From: Streptomyces sp. McG3
GTDB lineage: Bacteria > Actinomycetota > Actinomycetes > Streptomycetales > Streptomycetaceae
NCBI RefSeq assembly: GCF_018619185.1
Contig: NZ_JAAXYC010000013.1
Location: 1-57,253, forward strand
Direction of reading: 5' to 3'
Length of the DNA stretch: 57,253 bases
Position 1 is the first letter of the stretch; every line of letters starts with the position of its first letter. The notes beneath the pieces were generated by a model. The model did not search any database. It worked only from the letters and a program-made list of their open reading frames with translations, and was not told the DNA's origin. Of this stretch, positions 1-9,100 are shown piece after piece. The position numbers and the translations under genes were made by a program.

Positions 1-3000
1 GGAGGGGGCCGGTGGTGTAGGCGGCGAGGCGGGTCTGGTTGTTGGTGTCGGTGTGGGCGATGACGACGGCGTCGGTGATGTCGGGGAGGTCGCGCAGGGC
101 GTTCTCGATCTCGCCGAGCTCGATGCGCTGGCCTCGGATCTTGACCTGGTGGTCACGCCGGCCGAGGAACTCCAGTTCGCCGGTGGGGAGGTAGCGGGCG
201 ATGTCGCCGGTGGCGTAGAGGCGGGCGCCGGGTGTGGTGCTGAAGGGGTCGGGGATGAACGCTGCCGCTGTGCGGGCGGGGTCGTGGAGGTAGCCGCGGC
301 CCACGCCGGTGCCGGCGACGAAGAGTTCACCGCGGACGCCGATGGGCAGGGGGCGGAGGTTCTCGTCGAGGACGTGGAGGCGGGTGTTGCGCACGGCGGT
401 GCCGATGGGGATGTGGGCGTGACGTGTTTCGGTGCCGGCGGTGAGGGTGGCGTGGGTGACGTCGTCGGAGCACTCGGTGGGACCGTAGGCGTTGACGATG
501 TCGATCCCGGGGTGGCGGGCGAACCAGCGGGTGCACAGGTCCGGTGGCAGCGTCTCGCCCGTGACGACCAGCTTGCGCAGGGCGGGGAGTCCGGGCGCGG
601 ACCGGGGAACGGTGTCCCAGGCGTCCAGGGCCGCCCGGAGCAGTGACGGGACGACTTCGAGGATCGTGACGGCGTCCCTGTCGGCGCGGGTGAACAGGTC
701 CGTCGCGTGATGGGCCGTCTCGTCCCCGTAGATCGTGGTGCGACCGCCCGCCACCAGGGCCGCGGTCATCTGCCACACCGAGATGTCGAAGGTCAGCGCC
801 GCGTTCTGCGCGATCACATCACCGCTCGTCAACGCCAGATCATCGACCTTCGCCAGAAGATGGTTGTTCATACCCGCGTGATGGACCATGGCGCCCTTCG
901 GACGCCCCGTCGACCCCGAGGTGTAAAGGACATAAGCCAGATCATCATCTGAAGCACGCACCGGGACGAGCTCATCGGGACCATCAGCCGTCATCGGGCA
1001 GACAAGGATGGCGGGGTGTGTGCCGGTTTCCGAGGCGATGGCATCGGTCTGCTCGGACTGGCCGGCCGTGGTGATGAGGTGGCGGGCGCCGGACGCGGTG
1101 ACCATGTCGGCCTTCCGCGCCAGCGGGGCGTTCGGGTCCAGCGGCAGATACGCACCACCCGCGCCCAGGATGCCGAGGAACGCCACCACCGCGTCCACAC
1201 CCCGCTCTCCGTGGTAGGCGACCCGGTCGTCAGCCGTGACACCCGCAGCGAGCAGCTCACGGGTGAGACGACTGGCCCGCCCCGCCAACTCCGCGTAGGT
1301 CAGGGAACCGTGGTCATCGGTGAGAGCGATGGCGTCCGGCCGGGTGGAGGCATGTTCCCTGACCCGGGAGACGAGACTGTCGAGCTGGTCGGAGCGGTCC
1401 GTCCTGTTCCAACCGGCCAGGATCCCGCTCTCCTCTCGGGAGACCGGGGCGAGTTCACCGACCGGTCGCGCGGGGTCGGCAGCCGCCGCACGGCAGGCGC
1501 GCTGGATGTCGTCGAGGACCGCGCGAGCCGTCTGCTCCGTGAAGAGGTCCGTGCTGTACTCCAGTACGAGGGAGAGTTCACCGCCCGTGGTCTCCTCGGC
1601 AAGGAGCATCAGGTCGAACTTGGCCGTGCTGTCGCCGACCGGCAGATAGGTGAGATCGAGGTCGCCGGGGGCCGCTTCGGTGGTCGGCGCGTTCTGGAAG
1701 GCGAGCATCACCTGGAAGAGCGGATTGCGCGAGCGGTCGCGGTCCGGAGCGAGCTCCTGGACCAGCCGGTCGAACGGCACATCCTGATGAGACAAGCCCT
1801 CAAGAGCGGTCCGGCTCACCCGGTCGAGCAGTTCCTCGAACGTCTCGTCCGCAGCCACCCGCGTACGAAGCGGCAGAGTATTGACGAAGAACCCGATCAG
1901 ATCCTCCGTCTCGACCCGCGACCGGTTCGCCACCGGCACCCCGATCACCACGTCATCCTGACCCGACCGCCGCGACAACACCGCCGCCAGCACGGACTGC
2001 AGAACACTGAAGAGGGTCGTTCCCCGCTCCTGGGCCGTCTCCGCCAGCCGGGAAACCGTCGCGGTGTCGAGTGCTTCGGTGAGCTGGGCACCCCGATGAC
2101 TCGGCGTCGCGGGGCGCGGCCGGTCGGTCGGCAGGTCCAGGGCGGGCGGTGCACCCGCCAACTTCTCACGCCAGTAACCGAGCTGCTCCTCCATGACATC
2201 ACCGGCCAGCCAGGTACGCTGCCACGCCGCGTAATCCGCGTACTGCACGGAGAGCGGCGGCAGTTCACGCCCCGCGTAGGCGGCCTGGACCTCCCTCAGG
2301 AGCACCCCGACCGACCACCCGTCGGAGACGATGTGATGCATCGACAACGCCAGAACATGCTCGCCCTCACGCACCCGCATCACCACCACCCGCATCAACG
2401 GACCGGCCACCAGATCAAACGGCAAGCCCGCAAGATCCCGGGCAGCCTCCAACGCCGCAGCATCAGGATCACCCGCACCCGACACATCACGCACCACGAA
2501 ATCGATCGCCGGCTCATCACCCACGACCTGCACCGGACCCGACACACCCTCAACAAACCGGGTCCGCAACACCTCGTGCCGCCCCGCCACCACCATCAAC
2601 GCACCACGCAACCGCACAACATCCAGCACACCCGACAACCGCACCGCCGCCGGAACGTTGTAGAACGAACCCTCCGGATCCAACTCATGCAGGAACCACA
2701 TCCGCTGCTGAGCGAACGACAACGGCAACTCCCCACCACGCTCCACCCGAACCAACTCCGGCAACGCACCCACACACCCCGCCGACACCACCACCGCAGC
2801 CAAGGACTCAAGCACCGGAGTCTCGAACAACGTCCGCAGCGGAAGCTGCACACCGAAGTCGGAACGGATACGGGCAATCAGCTGCGTGGCGAGAAGGGAA
2901 TGGCCCCCGAGAGTGAAGAAATCGTCGTCCAGGCCCACCCGCTCCAAACCCAGCACCTCCGCGAACAGCGCCGCCAACCGGCACTCCTCCCCCGTCACCG

Positions 3001-5887
3001 GCGCCCGATAACTCACCCGCACCACCGACAGGTCCGGTGTGGGGAGTGCGGTGCGGTCGACCTTGCCGTTGGGGGTCAGCGGTATCTCGGCGAGCACGAT
3101 GACGGAGGCCGGGATCATCGCCTCCGGCAGGGTCCTGGCCAGCGCCGTGCGGACCTCCGCCGAGTCAACGGCGCCGGTCACATAGCCGACGAGCGCGGTG
3201 CTGCCCGTGGTGTCGGACCGGGCGATGACGACGGCGTCCGTGATGTCGGGGAGGTCGCGCAGGGCGTTCTCGATCTCGCCGAGCTCGATGCGCTGGCCTC
3301 GGATCTTGACCTGGTGGTCACGCCGGCCCAGGAACTCCAGATCGCCGGTGGGGAGGTAGCGCACGAGGTCGCCGGTGCGGTACAGCCTGGCGCCCCGGAC
3401 CGAGCTGAACGGGTCGGGCACGAACACGGCGGCCGTCTTCGCCGCATCGCCCAGATAGCCCCAGGCCATCTGGGTGCCGCCGATGTAGAGCTCGCCCGGC
3501 ACCCCCACCGGCACCGGCGCCATCCGCTCGTCCAGGACGTACAGCGAGGTACCCGCGATGGGCCGCCCCGCGGGGATGCCCGGGCGCGCGGGCACGGCCT
3601 CGCCCGGGGCGAGCGGGTGGACACAGCACCCGACGACGGTCTCGGTCGGCCCGTACTCGTTGACGATCGACGCGTCGGGAGCGACCGCGCGGAACCGGTC
3701 GACGAGGACGGGGGACAGCGCCTCACCGCCGACGACGAAGCAGGCGTCGAGGCCCGCGAGGCCGCCCTCGGGGATGAGCCGGCAGAGGGCCTGGAGGTGG
3801 GAGGGGGTGAGCTTGATCAGGTTGGGCCGGACCGGGCCGGTCAGCACGGCGACCAGTCCGTCCAGCGGATCGGCCTCGTCCACGAGGTGGATCGTGCCGC
3901 CGGCGGTCAGCGGCACCCACAGGCTCGTCACCGTGAGGTCGAACGCCACGCTGGAGTGGACCGGGGCCACCGGGGCACGGCCCGCGCTGTACGCGTCGAC
4001 GGCCCAGCGCAGGTAGTTGGCGAGGCCCTGGTGCGGCACGACGACGCCCTTGGGGCGGCCGGTCGAGCCGGAGGTGTACAGCACGTAGGCCGCGGCGCCC
4101 GCGCCGGCCACCTCCCGCACCGGGTGCTCGGGCAGGGCGGTGACGTCGACGACGGGGGTGGCGCCCGCCACGTCCCGTGCCCGTTCCCCGGAGCCGACGA
4201 CGACGGCGGCCGAGGAGTCCCGCACCAGAGCGGCCAGGCGTTCGGCGGGCTGCCCGGTGTCCAGGGCGAGGAAGGCGGCGCCGCACTTCCAGGCGCCCAG
4301 CATCGCCGCGACGAGGTCGACCGAGCGCGGCAGCAGCACGCCCACCACCTGCCCGGGGCGTACGCCCGCCGCGAGCAGTGCGGCCGCGACGCGGCCTGCG
4401 CGGTGGTCGAGTTCGGCGTAGGTCAGCCGGGTGGTGCCCGCCACGACGGCCACGGTGCCGGCGGCGTCGGCCGCCTGGGTGTGGAACAGGTCGAGAGCCG
4501 TGATCCCGCCGTCCACGGCGGCGGCGCCGCGTGACCAGCCGGACAGCCGGACCTGGTCCTCGACCGACACCGCGGTCAGCGTGCACAGGGCCCGGTCCGG
4601 GTGGTTGACGGCGTTGCGGCTCAGTGCCAGCACCGCGTCGAGGAGCCGCTCGGCGGTCTGCCCGGTGAACAGTTCGGTGCTGTATTCGAGGGTCAGCCGG
4701 GCGCCGCCGGGGCTGTCCGCGACGAACAGGGTCAGGTCGAACTTGGCGGTGGGGTTGGGGATGTCGAAGCGGTCCGCGCGCAGCCCGGGGGCGAGGTCGA
4801 AGGCCTCCGGCATGTTCTCCTCGCTGACCATCGCCCGGAACAGTGGATGCCCCGTGCGGTCCTGCCCCTGGCCGAGTGCCCGCACGACGTCGCGGAACGG
4901 GACGTCGGCGTGGCCGAGCGCCGTGGCGAGCCGGCCGCGCACCTGGCCGAGGAGGGTGCGGAACCCCTGGCTCCGGTCGACCTCGGTACGGACGACGAGG
5001 GTGTTGGCGAAATAGCCGATCAGCTCCTCGGTGTGCGGGTGGTGGCGGCCCGCCGTGGGCACGCCGATCCGGATCTCGTGCTGGCCGCTGTACCGGGAGA
5101 GGGTGGCGGCGAACGCGGCCTGGAGTGCGGCGAACAGGCCCGTGTGCTGGGAGGCGGCCAGTTCCCGGAGCTGCTGGGTGACCCGCTCGGAGAGCACCGC
5201 GGTGATCCGTTCGCCCCGGTGGGTGGGGACCGCGGGCCTCGGGTGGTCGGTGGGCACGTCGAGGACGAGCTCCTCGGCGAGGTCGGCGCGCCAGTGGTCC
5301 AGCTGCTGTTCGCTCACGCCACCGGCCAGCCAGTCCCGGTGCCAGACCGCGAAGTCGGCGTACTGCAGCGCGGGGGCGGGCAGGGCGTCGGCGTTCCGCT
5401 CCGCGTACAGGGCGCGCAGTTCGGTCATGACGACGCCCATGGACCAGCCGTCGGTGACGATGTGGTGCATGGCGAGGAGCAGCACGTGGTCCTGTTCGGC
5501 GAGCCGGTAGAGCACCGGTCGCAGCAGCGGTCCCGCGGTGAGGTCGAAGGGGATGGCAGCGCGCGTGGCGCTGTCCTCGCGGCACTCCGCCTCGGCGGCC
5601 TCGGGCGTGAGGTGGTCCAGGGCGATGTGTTCCATGCGCCAGGCGGGCTCGGGGTGGAGGAACTGGGACACCTCCCCGTCCGACAGGCCGAAGGTGGTGC
5701 GCAGGATCTCGTGCCGCACACCGAGCAGCCGTACGGCGTCGTCGACAGCGGCGGCGTCGAGGGGGCCGGTGAGGCGCATGGCCACGGGCACGTTGTAGGC
5801 GCTCGACCCGGGTTCCAGCTCACCCTGCAGCCACAGGCCGAGCTGGCTCGGAGAGGCAGGCATGACGTAGACCTGATCTGTGGACAT
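1..5887 (-). CDS. NRPS-3: non-ribosomal peptide synthetase, C-A-T-C-A..., truncated at window edge
   Basis: Modular synthetase subunit starting at ATG 5887, with GAGGAA a few bases upstream; about 1962 residues are visible and the frame is still open at base 1. Domains by residue: C (about 10-430, HHIVTDG near 144), A (455-960), T (Ser of GGHSLLA near 993), C (1070-1500, HHIVSDG near 1186), A (1520 to the edge, still inside the A-domain C-terminal part). Pocket residues read by alignment to PheA give DLTKVGEVGK for the first A domain, which matches the known Asn code closely. The second reads DIWEVTADDK, with Glu at 278 and Asp at 330/331, suggesting a cationic side chain; I cannot name the residue. 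Both C domains have the canonical motif, and no epimerase is seen. It follows NRPS-2 after a 232-bp gap and should receive its peptide. Nothing can be said about later modules or release. Confidence 0.95.
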   Translation of the reverse strand, partial: MSTDQVYVMPASPSQLGLWLQGELEPGSSAYNVPVAMRLTGPLDAAAVDDAVRLLGVRHEILRTTFGLSDGEVSQFLHPEPAWRMEHIALDHLTPEAAEAECREDSATRAAIPFDLTAGPLLRPVLYRLAEQDHVLLLAMHHIVTDGWSMGVVMTELRALYAERNADALPAPALQYADFAVWHRDWLAGGVSEQQLDHWRADLAEELVLDVPTDHPRPAVPTHRGERITAVLSERVTQQLRELAASQHTGLFAALQAAFAATLSRYSGQHEIRIGVPTAGRHHPHTEELIGYFANTLVVRTEVDRSQGFRTLLGQVRGRLATALGHADVPFRDVVRALGQGQDRTGHPLFRAMVSEENMPEAFDLAPGLRADRFDIPNPTAKFDLTLFVADSPGGARLTLEYSTELFTGQTAERLLDAVLALSRNAVNHPDRALCTLTAVSVEDQVRLSGWSRGAAAVDGGITALDLFHTQAADAAGTVAVVAGTTRLTYAELDHRAGRVAAALLAAGVRPGQVVGVLLPRSVDLVAAMLGAWKCGAAFLALDTGQPAERLAALVRDSSAAVVVGSGERARDVAGATPVVDVTALPEHPVREVAGAGAAAYVLYTSGSTGRPKGVVVPHQGLANYLRWAVDAYSAGRAPVAPVHSSVAFDLTVTSLWVPLTAGGTIHLVDEADPLDGLVAVLTGPVRPNLIKLTPSHLQALCRLIPEGGLAGLDACFVVGGEALSPVLVDRFRAVAPDASIVNEYGPTETVVGCCVHPLAPGEAVPARPGIPAGRPIAGTSLYVLDERMAPVPVGVPGELYIGGTQMAWGYLGDAAKTAAVFVPDPFSSVRGARLYRTGDLVRYLPTGDLEFLGRRDHQVKIRGQRIELGEIENALRDLPDITDAVVIARSDTTGSTALVGYVTGAVDSAEVRTALARTLPEAMIPASVIVLAEIPLTPNGKVDRTALPTPDLSVVRVSYRAPVTGEECRLAALFAEVLGLERVGLDDDFFTLGGHSLLATQLIARIRSDFGVQLPLRTLFETPVLESLAAVVVSAGCVGALPELVRVERGGELPLSFAQQRMWFLHELDPEGSFYNVPAAVRLSGVLDVVRLRGALMVVAGRHEVLRTRFVEGVSGPVQVVGDEPAIDFVVRDVSGAGDPDAAALEAARDLAGLPFDLVAGPLMRVVVMRVREGEHVLALSMHHIVSDGWSVGVLLREVQAAYAGRELPPLSVQYADYAAWQRTWLAGDVMEEQLGYWREKLAGAPPALDLPTDRPRPATPSHRGAQLTEALDTATVSRLAETAQERGTTLFSVLQSVLAAVLSRRSGQDDVVIGVPVANRSRVETEDLIGFFVNTLPLRTRVAADETFEELLDRVSRTALEGLSHQDVPFDRLVQELAPDRDRSRNPLFQVMLAFQNAPTTEAAPGDLDLTYLPVGDSTAKFDLMLLAEETTGGELSLVLEYSTDLFTEQTARAVLDDIQRACRAAAADPARPVGELAPVSREESGILAGWNRTDRSDQLDSLVSRVREHASTRPDAIALTDDHGSLTYAELAGRASRLTRELLAAGVTADDRVAYHGERGVDAVVAFLGILGAGGAYLPLDPNAPLARKADMVTASGARHLITTAGQSEQTDAIASETGTHPAILVCPMTADGPDELVPVRASDDDLAYVLYTSGSTGRPKGAMVHHAGMNNHLLAKVDDLALTSGDVIAQNAALTFDISVWQMTAALVAGGRTTIYGDETAHHATDLFTRADRDAVTILEVVPSLLRAALDAWDTVPRSAPGLPALRKLVVTGETLPPDLCTRWFARHPGIDIVNAYGPTECSDDVTHATLTAGTETRHAHIPIGTAVRNTRLHVLDENLRPLPIGVRGELFVAGTGVGRGYLHDPARTAAAFIPDPFSTTPGARLYATGDIARYLPTGELEFLGRRDHQVKIRGQRIELGEIENALRDLPDITDAVVIAHTDTNNQTRLAAYTTGPL
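56..196. repeat. 141-bp near-identical copy in A-domain 2 of NRPS-3 (partner 3221-3361)
   Basis: This stretch encodes the conserved A8 region (around VKIRGQRIELGEIE) of the second A domain. It matches 3221-3361 in the first A domain with only about three mismatches over 141 bp. Flanking A-domain DNA is much more divergent, so recent gene conversion or intragenic recombination between the two modules is likely. Confidence 0.85.
3221..3361. repeat. 141-bp near-identical copy in A-domain 1 of NRPS-3 (partner 56-196)
   Basis: Partner of the copy at 56-196, in the same orientation, about 3.2 kb away in the same gene. Identity stops abruptly just after a shared GGTAGCG, after which the two modules diverge. 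Confidence 0.85.
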
Positions 5888-6119
5888 GGGGTTCCTCGCT
5901 GTTCCCTCTGGCGGTACTGCCGGTCGTTTCCGTGCTGCTGGTCGTCGCGGTGGTGCGGACGCGGGTCCTCGTGGTGCTGCTGGTCGTCGTGGTGGTGCGG
6001 GTCGTCCCGGGTGTTACGGGTGCGCGTGCGGACGCGGGTCGTCGTGGTGGTGCGGTCGTGCTCCTGCCGGGCCCGGACGGGGCGCGGGGGTTCGCCCCGT
6101 CCGGAGGGCGGCGTAGGCG
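5888..6119. repeat. Inter-cistronic low-complexity GTGGTGCGG-type repeats between NRPS-2 and NRPS-3
   Basis: No gene is seen in this 232-bp gap. From about 5933 to 6070 it consists of imperfect direct repeats built from GTGCTGCTGGTCGTC and GTCGTGGTGGTGCGG on the plus strand; the message strand would be rich in CCACCACGAC. The last bases before 5887 carry the ribosome-binding site of NRPS-3. No clear terminator hairpin was recognised, so read-through from NRPS-2 is likely. Confidence 0.7.
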
Positions 6120-9100
6120 TCAGGCGGGTTCCGCCGTCTCCGGGCCGGATTCCGACCGGGCCGCGAGGTCGTCCAGCGCGGCCACCCACCGGTCGGCGAG
6201 CTCGTCGGCGTCGTGCGGCGGCTCACGGTCGCCGGCGAAGGTCAGCACGAGTGCGTCCTCGGCGCCGCGCAGCACGTCGACCCTGATCGGGAACTCGGTC
6301 TGCGCCACGGAGAGACTCCGTCGCGCCAGCGGGTTCCCCGGCTGTACGGACTCGGAGACCGCGCCGAGCGAGGCGTCCACCGGGTAGTTGTCGAAGACGA
6401 GTACGGACTCCAGCGGGCGCCCGCCGGTCATCACGGCCAGCTCCACACCGCCGAACTCCTCCGCCTCCAGACGTTGCAGATGGAGCCTGCGCACGGCGGC
6501 CGTGACCGACTCGTCCGGGGCGAAGCGGAACCGGACGGGCAGGGTGCTGATGAACGGGCCCACCGCCGCCTCCGCCTCGGCCGTGGCCTGGCGGCCGTTG
6601 GAGGTCACGCCGAAGACGACGTCCTCGTGGCCCTCGCGGTCGGCGATGACCCGCGCCCAGGCGAGCTGCGCGAACGTGGCGTAGGTGGTGCCCGCGTTCC
6701 TGGCCGCCGCGTCGAGGCGCTCGGTGAGCCGCGGGTCGAGGGCCCGCTGCACCTGCGTCGGGCGCCCCTGGGTCCGCTGCGGTGCCCCGGCCCACGGTCC
6801 GGCGCTGCCCTCCATGACGCCGGCCCAGTGCGCGGCCGCCGCGTCCCGGTCCAGACTCCCCACCCAGGCGACGTGCTCCGCGAACGGGCGTGCCGGGGCG
6901 GCCTCGGGTTCGGCGCCGGTCGCGAACGCCTGGTAGGCCAGGAGCAGTTCCTGCCGCAGCCGCATGCAGGACCAGCCGTCGAGGAGGCTGTAGTGGTGGT
7001 GCTGGACGAGCAGTTGCAGATCGTCGGAGATCCGGTAGCGCAGCAGCCTGATCAGCGGCGGGCGGCCGAGGTCGAAGCCGGCCAGCCGTAGCTCGTCCAG
7101 CTCCGTGAGCAGCCGCCGTTCCTGCGTCGCCGGGTCGAGGCCGCGCAGGTCACGCTCCTCGAACCACGGCTCGACCCGGTCGGCGACGACCTGAACCGGG
7201 GTGTCGGTGTCCAGGCCTTCGTAGTACGTGCGGAGCACCGCGTGCCGGGCGAAGAGCCACTCCCACGCCTGGCGGAACGCCGTCTCGTCCAGCTCGCCGG
7301 GGAGCGGGAAGCCGGACTGGATGACGTACAGGCCGGGGAAGGGCCGCTGCCGGGCGGTGGTGAGCATGTGGTGCTGGATGGGTGCGAGGGGGTACCGGTC
7401 GAGCGGTACTTCCGCGCCGCCCGGGTTCCCGGGCGCCTGCCCGGCCTGCCGGGACTCCTCCGCCAGGGTCGTGGCGGAGGCGTCGACGGCCTCGGCGAGC
7501 TCCTCGACGGTCTGGTGCTGGAACACCATGCGCGGCGTGACGGCCAGGCCCGCGGCCCGGGCCCGGGTGACCATGCGGATGCAGGTCACCGAGTCTCCGC
7601 CGAGGGCGAAGAAGCCGTCCGTGGCGCTGATGGCCTCCAGCCCGAGCAGCTCCTGCCACACGCCCGCGAGCAGCAGTTCGGTGGGGGTCGCCGGGGGGCG
7701 TCCCGGCGAGCGCGTGGCCGCCGCGGCCGGGGTGCTCGGGGTGGGGAGCCGCCCGCGGTCGACCTTGCCGTTGGGCGACAGCGGCAGCTCCGCCAGCTCG
7801 ACGAGGAACGCCGGCACCATGTAGCCGGGCAGTCGCGTGGCCAGGTCCTCGCGTACGGCGGCGGTGTCGACCGGGCCCGCGCCCTCCTCCCGTACGACGT
7901 AGCCGACCAGGCGGCGCTGTTCGCCGATCGTGACGGCCGCCGCGACGGCCTGGCCGACGCCGGACCGGTCGCGCAGGGCCGCCTCCACCTCGCCGAGCTC
8001 GATGCGGTGACCGGCGATCTTCACCTGGAAGTCGAGGCGCCCGAGGAGTTCGAGGCTGCCGTCCGGCCGGTAGCGGGCCAGGTCGCCGGTGCGGTACATC
8101 CGGTCGCCGGGCACCTCGCTGAACGGGTTGGGCACGAAACGGTCCGCGGTCTGCCCGGGGGCGTCCGCGTAACCCCAGGCCAGGCCGGTGCCGCCGAGGT
8201 ACAGCTCGCCCGGTACGCCCTGGGGGACCAGGCGCAGGTCGCCATCGGTGACGTAGGCGGTCTGGTTGGCCATGGGAACGCCGTACGGGATGCTCTGCCA
8301 CCCGGGATCGACCTGCTCGATCTCGAAGACGGTGGAGTCCATCGAGGCCTCGGTGGCACCGCCCAGGCTGATCACCCGGGCGTCGCGGGCCCGGGTGCGG
8401 AGCCGGCCGGGGAGGGTGACGGGGATCCAGTCACCACCGAGCAGGACCACGCGGAGCTCCGGGAGCGCCTCGACGCCGAGGTCGTCCATGCCGTCGAGCA
8501 GCAGTCCGAGCAGGGCCGGTACGGAGTGCCAGACGGTGACCCGGTGGTCCCGCATCAGGTCGAGCCAGTGGCTCGGGTCACGGTCCCGTTCCGGTGCGGG
8601 GAGGACCGCGCAGGCTCCGGCGATCAGGGTGCCCAGGAGGTCGTACGCCGTCATGTCGAAGCCGAGCGAGGACACCGAGAGGACGGCGTCACCGGTCGAG
8701 ATGGTGAACCGCCGGTTGAAGTCGTGGAAGTTGTTCACCCGGCCGCGGTGGTCGAGCAGGACTCCTTTGGGCCGCCCCGTCGACCCCGAGGTGAAAATCA
8801 TGTAGGACAGGTCGCCCGCGTCGGCCGGGCAGGGCACGGGGGCGTCGGACTCCGTGTCGAGTTCCCGGCGGACCTCGTCGGCGTCGAGCACGAGCACCGG
8901 GACGTCCACGGCGGGGAGCCGGCCGTGCACCGCCCCGGTGGTGACGACGGCCCGGATGCCGGCGTCCTGGAGCATCATCGTGAGCCGCTCGGCCGGCTGG
9001 TCGGGGTCGACCGGCAGGTAGGCCGCGCCCGTTCCGAGGACGCCGAGCACCGCGAGCGGCAGGTCGGCGGTCCGCTCGACGGCGACGGCGACGACGTCCC

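Noticed and set aside
1016..4534. 1172-codon open frame on the plus strand
   Set aside because: Antisense shadow of NRPS-3; high GC at third codon positions keeps the opposite frame open, and its translation has no recognisable domains.
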